Below, piece after piece: positions 1 to 7,729 of a DNA stretch of 64,000 nt. Every line of letters starts with the position of its first letter. The first letter of the stretch is position 1. Both the position numbers and the translations under genes were made by a program. The notes beneath the pieces were generated by a model. The model was not told where the DNA came from, ran no database searches, and was given only the letters and a program-made list of their open reading frames with translations. Origin of the DNA: Lachnospiraceae bacterium UBA3273. Lineage in GTDB: Bacteria > Bacillota > Clostridia > Lachnospirales > Lachnospiraceae. The stretch lies in the NCBI GenBank assembly GCA_002362385.1, contig DEUB01000059.1:39954-103953 (forward strand), read 5' to 3'.

Positions 1-83
1 CAGAAATTCTATACTTGAAAAAACCACACGATCACGCTCTATCTTTTGTTCTATCTCTTACTTTTTCTCTTGCTCTTTCTTTT

Positions 84-113
84 ATTATACCCATACTTCC
101 ATCTATGCTACAA
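84..113 (-). promoter_or_regulatory. Candidate leftward promoter at the window edge
   Basis: On the minus strand a TATAAT (84-89) follows a TTGTAG (108-113) at 18-bp spacing, a near-consensus sigma-A promoter. It points away from the MerR gene and would transcribe a purine-rich leader into a gene that lies beyond the left end of the window. The target gene is not visible. Confidence 0.45.
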
Positions 114-152
114 GTAGTAAAATAAGGATATTGGTACTTTTTTATTTCTTTT

Positions 153-189
153 ACACTATTGACTCTGCCGTTACGTTATAGTGTACAAT
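153..189 (+). promoter_or_regulatory. MerR-type promoter with 19-bp spacer and inverted repeat
   Basis: TTGACT (159-164) and TACAAT (184-189) are separated by 19 bp, the over-long spacing characteristic of promoters activated by MerR-family proteins, which twist the DNA to realign the two boxes. Flanking arms ACACTAT (153-159) and ATAGTGT (178-184) form an inverted repeat over the promoter. The MerR-family gene starts 27 bp downstream, so autoregulation is the likely reading. The spacing and arms are seen; the regulation is inferred. Confidence 0.7.
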
Positions 190-215
190 ACCAAAAAAGG
201 GAAAGGAGCCTGAAT

Positions 216-944
216 ATGAAAACCGTACATGAAGTGAGCAGGCTTACAGGCGTCAGTGTCCGCACACTCCACCATTATGATGCCATCGGCCTGCTGAAGC
301 CTGCCAGGACCACAGATGCGGGCTATCGCCTCTATGACGACGCTGCGCTTAAGCGTCTGCAAAACATTCTGATATTCCGCGAACTGCAGTTTCCCTTAAA
401 GGAGATCAAAGCCATCCTTGACAGCCCGGAGTTCGACCCCAAAGAGGCGCTGGAACAACAGATCGGGTTATTGGAGCTTAGACGGAAGCATATCGACGAA
501 TTGATCGCCTATGCCCGCAGGATTCAAAAAGAAGGGGAGAAAACAATGAATTTCAGTACTTTTAACAAAGAAGAGATCAACCGTTATAAAGAAGAAGTCA
601 GGGAAAGATGGGGTTCTACCCAAATATACAAGGAATACGAAAAAAAGACAAAAGATAAGACAGATAAAGAACTTGGCACTATGGCGGATAAGCTGCTCTC
701 TCTGTTTGATGAAATCGGTTCCCTTCGCATGCTTCCTCCTGATGCCAAAGAAGTACAGGCAAAAATAATGGAACTGCAGAAATTTATCACAGATCATTAT
801 TACACTTGTACAAATGAGATCTTACAAAATTTAAGCCGGATGTATGTCTCCGATGAGCGTATGGAACAAAATATTGATAAAGCGGGAGGGGAAGGCACCG
901 CCCGGTTTGTAAAACAGGCTGTTGCGGTGTATTGCCAAAACTGA
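216..944 (+). CDS. MerR-family transcriptional regulator with TipAS-like effector domain
   Basis: DNA-binding activator, cytoplasmic. The first ~70 residues are a MerR winged helix (VHEVSRLTGVSVRTLHHYD, then GLLKP and AGYRLY), followed by a coiled-coil dimer helix to about residue 110. The remaining ~130 residues look like the TipAS antibiotic-recognition fold (WGSTQIYKEYEKK, then a helical domain ending FVKQAVAVYCQN). The ATG at 216 is chosen because it follows AAAGGAG and begins at the usual MerR N-terminus; the longer frame from 159 would overlap the promoter. TipA-like regulators bind small hydrophobic or thiopeptide drugs and activate their own promoter. No efflux or resistance gene is adjacent on this strand, so the target beyond itself is unknown. 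Confidence 0.9.
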   Translation: MKTVHEVSRLTGVSVRTLHHYDAIGLLKPARTTDAGYRLYDDAALKRLQNILIFRELQFPLKEIKAILDSPEFDPKEALEQQIGLLELRRKHIDELIAYARRIQKEGEKTMNFSTFNKEEINRYKEEVRERWGSTQIYKEYEKKTKDKTDKELGTMADKLLSLFDEIGSLRMLPPDAKEVQAKIMELQKFITDHYYTCTNEILQNLSRMYVSDERMEQNIDKAGGEGTARFVKQAVAVYCQN

Positions 945-1004
945 AGATGCAAAAGATTTACCGGGCAGATGCCTTTCCGGCAATTACAGCCCTTTAATGC
1001 CTGA

Positions 1005-1490
1005 TCATTCTGCCAGAATATCTCCAAAGCTCCCTGAAACCGCCCTGCACAGATCCATTGGGGACAGCTTGATCTGGCAGCCGATCTTCCCGCCGCTGAC
1101 ATACATCTGCTCCAGTTTTTCCGCCTTGTCACTAATGACCGTTTTATATTGCTTTTTCATGCCTATGGCAGTGCAGCCGCCCCTGACATAGCCGGTAACC
1201 GCCGTAATGTCTTTTACATGAATCATGGAAACGGATTTCTCTGAAACTGCCCTTGCCGCCTTTTTCATATCCAGTTCCTCTTCGATGGGAAGGACAAAGA
1301 CAAAGTACTGCCCTCCTGCCCCGACGGTAACCAAAGTCTTATAAACCAGCTCATGAGGCAGACCCAGCTTATCCGCAGTCTCTATTCCGTCTATAAACTC
1401 CCCGCACTCATAAGACTGGTGTGTATACGATATTTTTAATCTGTCCAAAATGCGCATGGCATTGGTCTTTACTTCCTTTTGCTTAGCCAT
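1005..1490 (-). CDS. ybaK: YbaK/EbsC-type aminoacyl-tRNA deacylase
   Basis: Predicted trans-editing enzyme that hydrolyses mischarged Cys-tRNA(Pro). The ~161-residue protein spans the single YbaK domain: N-terminal TNAMRILDRLKISY, central VYKTLVTVGAGGQYFVFVLP, and a C-terminal YVRGGCTAIGMKKQ loop containing the conserved GG(C/S) stretch. The ATG at 1490 overlaps the stop of the rhomboid gene by one base (TAATG), indicating translational coupling in an operon 2537-1005. The frame extends five residues further upstream, but that would place the start inside the preceding gene without a better ribosome site. Related ProX/EbsC proteins differ in tRNA specificity, so the substrate is inferred from family resemblance. 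Confidence 0.85.
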   Translation of the reverse strand: MAKQKEVKTNAMRILDRLKISYTHQSYECGEFIDGIETADKLGLPHELVYKTLVTVGAGGQYFVFVLPIEEELDMKKAARAVSEKSVSMIHVKDITAVTGYVRGGCTAIGMKKQYKTVISDKAEKLEQMYVSGGKIGCQIKLSPMDLCRAVSGSFGDILAE

Positions 1491-2068
1491 TACAATTCCC
1501 GCCAATTCTTTTTGTTCATCATCATGCCGAATATGCCGCCGCAGATACCGCCCACAATATGGGTCAGCTGTGAGATATTATCCGCACTGAATATACCTGC
1601 CGCAACCTGCTCTCCCAGATATAAAATGACTACCACTATTAACGTCAGGGGAATTTTCCCTTCCTTGACGCTTGTCACGGAAGACAAAATGATCATCATA
1701 AAGACGATGCCGCTTGCGCCAAGAAGCCCCGTGCGAAAGATCATATTATTGACCAGCCCGGTTATGAGAGCCGTTACCAGGATCATTTCAAGAAGCGTCT
1801 TGCTGCCGTATTTTTCCTCCAGCATAGGCCCCACCAAAAGCATCATCATCATATTATTGATATAATGGGACAGATTCGCATGGCCCAGCACATGGCCAAA
1901 CAGCCTGACATAAGTCAGAAGGTCAAGGGGAGAGGAACGGTATACGCAAAAAAACATTCTGGTTGTAAATCCCTTTGTAATATATCCCAAGATCAGGACA
2001 ATAAAGGACAAAAACACAAAACTCAATATTATGGGGGAATTGTAATCGATCTTCTTTAGCATTTTCAT
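1490..2068 (-). CDS. Rhomboid-family intramembrane serine protease
   Basis: Membrane-embedded serine protease of about 192 residues with six predicted membrane helices. The catalytic serine lies in LLGASGIVF (Ser119 counted from the ATG at 2068) and the catalytic histidine in THIVGGICGG (His170), as in the rhomboid dyad. The HVLGHANLSHYINNMM segment matches the family's conserved H-x2-H-x3-N region. The start at 2068 directly follows the upstream stop by one base and uses the GGAGGAAAGGG inside the end of that gene; a longer frame from 2104 would overlap it. The gene sits in a three-gene membrane/tRNA-editing operon. Substrates are unknown. Confidence 0.88.
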   Translation of the reverse strand: MKMLKKIDYNSPIILSFVFLSFIVLILGYITKGFTTRMFFCVYRSSPLDLLTYVRLFGHVLGHANLSHYINNMMMMLLVGPMLEEKYGSKTLLEMILVTALITGLVNNMIFRTGLLGASGIVFMMIILSSVTSVKEGKIPLTLIVVVILYLGEQVAAGIFSADNISQLTHIVGGICGGIFGMMMNKKNWREL

Positions 2069-2069
2069 A

Positions 2070-2537
2070 TTAACGGCCCTTTCCTCCCAGAGAGATCCCT
2101 CCATAGATAACCTGTAACAGCATAGAAAAAATCAGGAGCGGATTGCAGGCCGCGATCCCCTGGGCAACTATATTATAGGCAGCAAGTCCGTTCACGCCGA
2201 TAATCCGGGCATAATAATTTGACTGCAGGATATTCCCCAGACCGGTTATCCAGGGCATCAACACGATCAGGAGTGAAAACACGATAAGAGCCGCCGTCTC
2301 CATAACAGTCCGTTCGTCATCCGCCGTCCGCTGCAGCAATACATTAAAAACAATAGAGACAATTACTGTTACCGCACAGATAAACAGACTGAATCCCGGC
2401 ACTACAAAGGGAATCTCCCCGCTCATCCCTCCGATCATAGAACCTCCGATCGCTTTCTGGAATACTATTACCAGACAGACTGCTGCTGCATAAATGACAG
2501 ACATGACAATCGATATGTATAACATCGCTTTTTTCAT
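2070..2537 (-). CDS. Small multi-pass membrane protein, function unknown
   Basis: A 155-residue hydrophobic protein with four predicted membrane helices: AMLYISIVMSVIYAAAVCLV, VVPGFSLFICAVTVIVSIVF, AALIVFSLLIVLMPWITG and a C-terminal AACNPLLIFSMLLQVIYGGI. I do not recognise the family with certainty. A good ribosome site (GGGGGAATCAAAA before ATG) supports the start. It is the first gene of the operon with the rhomboid protease and the YbaK deacylase, with one base between its stop and the rhomboid start. It may be a partner of or scaffold for the protease, but nothing in the sequence shows that. Confidence 0.8.
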   Translation of the reverse strand: MKKAMLYISIVMSVIYAAAVCLVIVFQKAIGGSMIGGMSGEIPFVVPGFSLFICAVTVIVSIVFNVLLQRTADDERTVMETAALIVFSLLIVLMPWITGLGNILQSNYYARIIGVNGLAAYNIVAQGIAACNPLLIFSMLLQVIYGGISLGGKGR

Positions 2538-2666
2538 TTTTGATTCCCCCTTTTACTCCTTTTACATGATTCATTTTCTCTTTTTATATTACCAGAGATT
2601 TCCCTTATTTGCATTAACAATTCCGGCTGTTTTCATATTTTGCTTTAATATTTTTATAATACATAT

Positions 2667-2706
2667 AAAAAGAAGCCCGGAACCAGCGTCCGGACTCCTT
2701 TTTCCT
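2667..2706 (-). terminator. Terminator after the butyrate operon
   Basis: TCCGG (2689-2693) pairs with CCGGA (2677-2681) and the stem extends with mismatches into flanking A and T tracts, giving a hairpin followed on the minus strand by TTCTTTTTAT. It lies about 125 bp beyond the etfA stop. The rest of 2538-2831 holds no gene; a second weaker hairpin (GGGAG/CTCCC) lies near 2769-2794. Confidence 0.6.
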
Positions 2707-2831
2707 GGTATAATATGTACCAGCCGCAGTATCAGGCAAAACATGACCTGCCATCTGCTGCGGAATTGCGGGAGAAGGTATAGACCCTCCCCCAGCGATT
2801 TAAGTAAAACAAAACTACCAAAACACCTTTT

Positions 2832-3881
2832 TTATTTTGCAGCAATTGCCGCTTTAATGCTCTCTGTAAGCTGGGGCACGATCTTATTCAGATCGCCTAC
2901 AACGCCGTAATCAGCTACATCAAAAATAGGAGCATCTTCATCTTTGTTGATGGCTACGATAATATCAGCTTCTTCCATACCTGCTACGTGCTGGATAGCG
3001 CCGGAGATACCGATTGCAAAGTATACATTGGGACGAACGGTCTTGCCGGTCTGTCCAACCTGCAGATCTTTGGGTTTCCAGCCTGCATCAACAACTGCAC
3101 GGGAACAGCTTACCGTTCCGCCGAGAGCCGCTGCAAGGTCTTCCAGAATCTTGAAGTTCTCAGGGCTTCCTACGCCACGTCCGCCGGATACTAAGATCTT
3201 AGCGTCCATAATATCAACGGTATCGGAAACTGCTTTTACAACTTCCTTAATGGTCACATACTTATTGTTGGGAGTAAATCCCGGATTGAACTCTTCCACA
3301 ACTGCCTTTGCGCCTTTGATCGGGTCGATCTTCTGCATAACGCCGGGACGGACGGTAGCCATCTGAGGACGGTTGTTAGGGCAGGCAATTGTTGCGATGG
3401 TGTTGCCGCCGAATGCAGGACGGGTCATTAACAACTGATTGTGTTTCTGCTCGTCTTCCTTGCCGGGAACTGCTACCAGAGGGAAATCGCCGATTTCCAG
3501 TACGGTACAGTCAGCGGTAAGACCTGTAGCAACCCTTGCGGATACGGTAGGTCCTAAATCCCTTCCGATGGCTGTTGCGCCCACTAACATGATCTCCGGT
3601 TTGTATTTGTTGATAACGGAAGCAAGTGCATGCGCATAGGGCTCTGTTCTGTATTCCTTTAATTCGGGATCGTCCACTACAATAACTTTATCTGCACCAT
3701 ACTCTGCTAACTGGTCTGCAAGACCCTTAACATCAGAACCGATCAAAACTGCCGTTACATCTGTGTTCAAAGGAGCGGCCAGTTCTTTTGCTTTACCAAG
3801 CAATTCAAAAGCAATGCCGCTGATTTCATTATCTACCTGCTGTGCAAAGACATATACACCTTTATATTCTTCTAAATTCAT
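2832..3881 (-). CDS. etfA: Electron transfer flavoprotein alpha subunit
   Basis: FAD-binding subunit of the EtfAB heterodimer that passes electrons from NADH and, in clostridia, takes part in flavin-based electron bifurcation with butyryl-CoA dehydrogenase. About 349 residues. The C-terminal FAD domain is clear: LVSGGRGVGSPENF, SRAVVDAGWKP, VGQTGKTVRPNVYFAIGISG and HVAGMEEADIIVAINKDEDAP. The ATG at 3881 matches the family start (MNLEEYKGVYVFAQQ) and has GGTGA five bases upstream; GTG codons at 3890-3893 are alternatives. It is the last gene of the butyryl-CoA operon, 26 bp after etfB, and is followed by a terminator. Confidence 0.97.
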   Translation of the reverse strand: MNLEEYKGVYVFAQQVDNEISGIAFELLGKAKELAAPLNTDVTAVLIGSDVKGLADQLAEYGADKVIVVDDPELKEYRTEPYAHALASVINKYKPEIMLVGATAIGRDLGPTVSARVATGLTADCTVLEIGDFPLVAVPGKEDEQKHNQLLMTRPAFGGNTIATIACPNNRPQMATVRPGVMQKIDPIKGAKAVVEEFNPGFTPNNKYVTIKEVVKAVSDTVDIMDAKILVSGGRGVGSPENFKILEDLAAALGGTVSCSRAVVDAGWKPKDLQVGQTGKTVRPNVYFAIGISGAIQHVAGMEEADIIVAINKDEDAPIFDVADYGVVGDLNKIVPQLTESIKAAIAAK

Positions 3882-3907
3882 TTTGTTCACCACTTTTCCT
3901 TATAATA

Positions 3908-4693
3908 TTAGATAACGTGTTTCTCTTTCAATTTTCCTACGATATAATCCACTGCTTCATCAGGAGAATCAGGAGTTACTTTCTCGCCTGCACCCTTACG
4001 AACCTTGTCGGATGCTTTTGCGATCTTAGTAGGAGAACCTGCAAGACCTAAGTTGGAATCTTCTACATCCTTTAAGTCTGCTCTGCCCCATGTGGTAATC
4101 TCTGCCTTGCATGCGTCAAAGATTCCGCCGGGAGTCATATAACGAGGATCATTTAATTCGGAAAGAGCTGTTACAAGGCAGGGCATCTTAGCCTCTAATA
4201 CATGGTATCTGTCGTCATACTGACGCTGAACGATAACCTTGTCTCCTTCTACTTTAATATCCTGTGCATAGGAAATAACCGGTAAACCTAAATGCTCGGC
4301 AATCTGGGGACCAACCTGAGCGGTATCTCCGTCGATAGCCTGACGTCCGGTAATAATCAAGTCATATTCCAGATTTCTGATCGCGCCTGCGATCGTTGTG
4401 GATGTAGCCCATGTATCTGCGCCGCCTAACACCCTGTCTGTTACGAGCACGCCCTTATCTGCGCCCATAGCCATTGCCTCACGAAGGACATCTGCCGCCT
4501 TGGGAAGACCCATGGTAAGAACTGTTACTTCTGCGCCGTACTGGTCTTTTAATCTGAGGGCTGCCTCTAAACCTGCTTTGTCATCAGGATTCATAATAGC
4601 CAGCATTGCACCCCTGTCCAGCGTTCCATCCGGATTGAACTTAACGCCGCCTTTTGTATCCGGAACCTGTTTAATACAAACGATGATTTTCAC
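3908..4693 (-). CDS. etfB: Electron transfer flavoprotein beta subunit
   Basis: The 261-residue beta subunit of the EtfAB complex, cytoplasmic. Family hallmarks are the N-terminal MKIIVCIKQVPDTKG, the nucleotide-binding stretch EVTVLTMGLPKAADVLREAM, and the signature DLIITGRQAIDGDTAQVGPQ. In bifurcating clostridial EtfAB this subunit binds the second FAD and receives NADH electrons; whether this one bifurcates cannot be read directly, but the location between bcd and etfA is the usual clostridial arrangement. Translation starts at a GTG (4693) eight bases after GGAGGTA. Spacing is 13 bp from the bcd stop, so the genes are surely co-transcribed. Confidence 0.97.
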   Translation of the reverse strand: MKIIVCIKQVPDTKGGVKFNPDGTLDRGAMLAIMNPDDKAGLEAALRLKDQYGAEVTVLTMGLPKAADVLREAMAMGADKGVLVTDRVLGGADTWATSTTIAGAIRNLEYDLIITGRQAIDGDTAQVGPQIAEHLGLPVISYAQDIKVEGDKVIVQRQYDDRYHVLEAKMPCLVTALSELNDPRYMTPGGIFDACKAEITTWGRADLKDVEDSNLGLAGSPTKIAKASDKVRKGAGEKVTPDSPDEAVDYIVGKLKEKHVI

Positions 4694-4706
4694 GATAACG
4701 TACCTC

Positions 4707-5858
4707 CTATTTTAATAAACTGCCAGAAATAACCATACGCTGAACTTCGGAAGTTCCTTCGTAGATTTCTGTGATCTTAGCGTCACGCATCATACGCTCT
4801 ACATCGTATTCTCTGATGTAACCGTATCCGCCGTGTAACTGAACGCATTTTGTTGTTACTTCCATAGCTACTTCTGCAGCATATAATTTAGCCATAGCAG
4901 CTTCTACAGAATATACCTTCTGGGTAGCCTTTGCCATAGCGGCTTTGTAAACCAGTAACTGTGCAGCCTGTACCTTTGTTGCCATGTCTGCTAACTGGAA
5001 CTGTGTATTCTGGAACTGTGCGATGGATCTGCCAAACTGTTTTCTCTCTTTTACATACTGGATGGTCGTCTCCAATGCGCCCTCTGCAAGACCTAAAGCC
5101 TGTGCAGCGATACCGATACGTCCGCCGTCAAGAGTGTGCATTGCGATTCCGAAGCCCTTGCCCTTAGCGCCTAAAAGGTTCTCTTTGGGAATACGGCAGT
5201 CTGTAAAGATCAATTCATATGTAGATGAACCGCGGATACCCATCTTATTTTCTTTTGTACCGAAGGTAAATCCGGGAGTTCCTTTTTCTACGATAAATGC
5301 GGAAATCTCTTTCTGCATACGTCCGCGTTTTTCAATCTTGCCTGTAACGGCAATCACAATATAAACGTCTGCTTCCTTACCGTTTGTGATAAAGCACTTT
5401 GTGCCGTTCAATACCCATTCATCGCCGTCCAATACAGCCTTTGTCTGCTGTCCCTGAGCATCTGTACCTGCTCCGGGCTCTGTCAGACCGAAAGCGCCTA
5501 ACTTCTCGCCTTTTGCAAGGGGAATCACATATTTCTGTTTCTGCTCTTCCGTACCATATGTCATGATGGGATCGATACAAAGGGATGTATGCGCAGATAC
5601 GATAACGCCTGTGGTACCGCATACCTTGGAAAGCTCCTCCACGCACATAGCGTATGCCAAAGGATCGCATCCCTGTCCGCCGTATTCCTTGGGTACGGGA
5701 ATTCCTAAGAAACCGTATTTCGCCATTTTGTCAACGGTTGCTCTAGGGAATACTTCTGTTTCATCTACCTCCTGAGCAAGAGGTTTTACTTCGTTTTCAG
5801 CGAAATCTTTAAATAACTGTCTCGCCATTTCATGCTCTTTGCTTAAAGTAAAATCCAT
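4707..5858 (-). CDS. bcd: Butyryl-CoA dehydrogenase
   Basis: Short-chain acyl-CoA dehydrogenase reducing crotonyl-CoA to butyryl-CoA with electrons from EtfAB; FAD-bound and cytoplasmic. The 383-residue protein has the N-terminal MDFTLSKEHEMARQLFKDFA, flavin-binding LGAFGLTEPGAGTDAQ and FITNGKEADVYIV, and the C-terminal VQLHGGYGYIREYDVERMMR and ITEIYEGTSEVQRMVISGSL; the Glu in YEGTSE is the catalytic base of the family. The ATG at 5858 follows GGAGGAAAG; six extra upstream residues in the open frame are unlikely. It lies between hbd and etfB, the standard gene order for the clostridial butyryl-CoA route. Confidence 0.97.
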   Translation of the reverse strand: MDFTLSKEHEMARQLFKDFAENEVKPLAQEVDETEVFPRATVDKMAKYGFLGIPVPKEYGGQGCDPLAYAMCVEELSKVCGTTGVIVSAHTSLCIDPIMTYGTEEQKQKYVIPLAKGEKLGAFGLTEPGAGTDAQGQQTKAVLDGDEWVLNGTKCFITNGKEADVYIVIAVTGKIEKRGRMQKEISAFIVEKGTPGFTFGTKENKMGIRGSSTYELIFTDCRIPKENLLGAKGKGFGIAMHTLDGGRIGIAAQALGLAEGALETTIQYVKERKQFGRSIAQFQNTQFQLADMATKVQAAQLLVYKAAMAKATQKVYSVEAAMAKLYAAEVAMEVTTKCVQLHGGYGYIREYDVERMMRDAKITEIYEGTSEVQRMVISGSLLK

Positions 5859-5892
5859 GATTTTTCTTTCCTCCATTTTATTTTAAAAATAT

Positions 5893-6732
5893 TTATTTGC
5901 TGTAATCGTAGAAACCGATGCCGGTCTTTCTACCAAGCTTGCCGCCGCGTACCATCTTCTTGAGAAGAGGATGAGGACGGTATTTGGAATCGCCTGTCTC
6001 AGCCTGAAGGACTTCCATAATGGCAAGTACGATATCAAGACCTACCAGATCGCCTAATGCCAAAGGTCCCATGGGATGATTTGCTCCAAGCTGCATAGCG
6101 GTATCGATGCCTTCTACGGATGCAACGCCGTCAGCATAAATGCCGATCGCTTCGTTGATCATGGGAATCAGGATCCTATTTACAACAAAGCCCGCTGCTT
6201 CTTCAACCTGTACGGGAGTCTTGCCGATCTCTTCGGAAATAGCCTTGATCTTATCAACGGTCTCTGCAGGTGTATTTAAGCCTGCGATAACCTCAACTAA
6301 CTTCATAACGGGAGCCGGATTGAAGAAATGCATTCCGATTACCGGTCTGTCAATACCTGCGCCGATTTCCGTAATGGAAAGGGAAGAAGTATTTGTAGCA
6401 AAAATACAATCGGGTTTGCAGATATCCTGTAACTCTTTAAATGTCTGTTTTTTGATATCCATTACTTCAAGAGCCGCTTCAACGATCAGATCGCAGTCTG
6501 TACAGATCGTCTTAACGCCTGTTGTGATCTTAGCTAAGATCTTGTCTGCATCCTCCTGACTCATTTTTCCTTTTGCAACACGTTTCTCAAAACCCTTTGC
6601 AATTTTGTTCTTTCCGTTTGCCGCGAATTCTTCGTTGATGTCGCAGAGACAAACTTCATAACCTTCTGTCTGGGCAAATGCCTGAGCGATTCCTGAGCCC
6701 ATTGTACCAGCGCCAATAATACCTACCTTCAT
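5893..6732 (-). CDS. hbd: 3-hydroxybutyryl-CoA dehydrogenase
   Basis: NAD(P)H-dependent reduction of acetoacetyl-CoA to 3-hydroxybutyryl-CoA, third step from the operon head. The 279 residues match the usual length. The Rossmann motif is at the N-terminus (VGIIGAGTMGSGIAQAFAQ). The catalytic region is NTSSLSITEIG, then VIGMHFFNPAPVMKLVEVI with the catalytic His, and FVVNRILIPMINEAI. The C-terminal domain holds HPMGPLALGDLVGLDI and RKTGIGFYDY. AAGGAGGATC precedes the ATG. It is separated from crt by 40 bp and from bcd by 34 bp. Confidence 0.97.
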   Translation of the reverse strand: MKVGIIGAGTMGSGIAQAFAQTEGYEVCLCDINEEFAANGKNKIAKGFEKRVAKGKMSQEDADKILAKITTGVKTICTDCDLIVEAALEVMDIKKQTFKELQDICKPDCIFATNTSSLSITEIGAGIDRPVIGMHFFNPAPVMKLVEVIAGLNTPAETVDKIKAISEEIGKTPVQVEEAAGFVVNRILIPMINEAIGIYADGVASVEGIDTAMQLGANHPMGPLALGDLVGLDIVLAIMEVLQAETGDSKYRPHPLLKKMVRGGKLGRKTGIGFYDYSK

Positions 6733-6772
6733 TGTAGATCCTCCTTAATATTGTTTATTTTAATTTTACTGA

Positions 6773-7558
6773 TTAGCAATTTTTGAAAGGCTCTTTTACC
6801 TTTTCTTTATTTTTGTCAAGGAAAAATGCCATACCGTATTTCTGGTCTTCCGTTTCAAAGCAGTCGCCGAATAATTTCTCTTCGATCACGATTGCCTGAT
6901 CCATATCGACCTCTAAACCGTCGTTGATGGCTTTCTTGCAGTTGCGTACGGCAATAGGTGCGTTCTTTGCGATAGTGCCTGCTAACTTCTCTGCTGCAGC
7001 CATTAATTCTTCCTGGGGATAAACGGCATTGACAAGACCGATCCTTAAAGCCTCGTCCGCTTTGATATTTCTTGCGGAATAGATCATCTGTTTTGCCATG
7101 CCGGGTCCTACGATCCTTGCAAGCCTCTGGGTACCGCCGAATCCGGGGGTAATGCCAAGACCGACTTCAGGTTGTCCGAATACCGCGTTGTCGGAACAGA
7201 TCCTGATATCACAACTCATGGAGATCTCACAGCCGCCGCCTAATGCAAAACCGTTAACTGCCGCAATCACGGGAATGGGAAATGTTTCCAGCTTGCGGAA
7301 CACATCGTTTCCTTTCTTTCCGAAGGCTTCTCCTTCCGCCTTTGTCAATGTGCTCATCTCTCCGATATCCGCACCTGCAACAAAGGATTTCTGTCCCGCT
7401 CCTGTTAAGATCAGACATCTTACAGCCGCCAGATCAACGCCGTCCAATGTCTTGTCAAGCTCCTCCAATACTGTGGAGTTTAATGCGTTCAATGCCTTTT
7501 CCCTGTTGATCGTGATAACGCCAACAGCGCCTTTTTGCTCGTATAATACGAATTCCAT
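6773..7558 (-). CDS. crt: Enoyl-CoA hydratase (crotonase)
   Basis: Dehydrates 3-hydroxybutyryl-CoA to crotonyl-CoA. About 261 residues from the ATG at 7558, which follows AAGGAG; the open frame extends 14 residues upstream without support. The oxyanion-hole segment SFVAGADIGEM, the catalytic-glutamate regions GFALGGGCEISMSCDIR and AVFGQPEVGLGITPGFGG, and the CoA-binding core are intact. In the operon it lies between thl and hbd, preceded by an unusually long 171-bp spacer, which may carry an extra promoter. Confidence 0.96.
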   Translation of the reverse strand: MEFVLYEQKGAVGVITINREKALNALNSTVLEELDKTLDGVDLAAVRCLILTGAGQKSFVAGADIGEMSTLTKAEGEAFGKKGNDVFRKLETFPIPVIAAVNGFALGGGCEISMSCDIRICSDNAVFGQPEVGLGITPGFGGTQRLARIVGPGMAKQMIYSARNIKADEALRIGLVNAVYPQEELMAAAEKLAGTIAKNAPIAVRNCKKAINDGLEVDMDQAIVIEEKLFGDCFETEDQKYGMAFFLDKNKEKVKEPFKNC

Positions 7559-7677
7559 ATGGGTAACTCCTTCCGTTTTGTAATTTGGCTCTATGCACAT
7601 AAGTCCCGGTCAGGCGTCATCATTTCTGCACGGATGACACGGGCACTATACGTACAAAAACACCTTGACCTATTCCC

Positions 7678-7710
7678 CCTTAAATTAAGGAGAAATAAGC
7701 CATGGTGCAA
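7678..7710 (-). promoter_or_regulatory. Possible internal promoter with inverted repeat upstream of crt
   Basis: In the 171-bp thl-crt spacer, TTGCAC (7705-7710) and TAATTT (7682-7687) lie 17 bp apart on the minus strand, and a perfect 6+1+6 inverted repeat CCTTAAATTAAGG (7678-7690) covers the -10. This could allow crt-hbd-bcd-etfBA to be expressed apart from thl. Only the spacing and the palindrome are seen; promoter activity is conjecture. Confidence 0.35.
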
Positions 7711-7729
7711 TTTTAAAATTTACTTACGA

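Noticed and set aside
2494..2910. Plus-strand 138-codon frame spanning an intergenic region
   Set aside because: It crosses the bidirectional terminator and overlaps etfA; composition is that of antisense DNA and no ribosome site precedes it.
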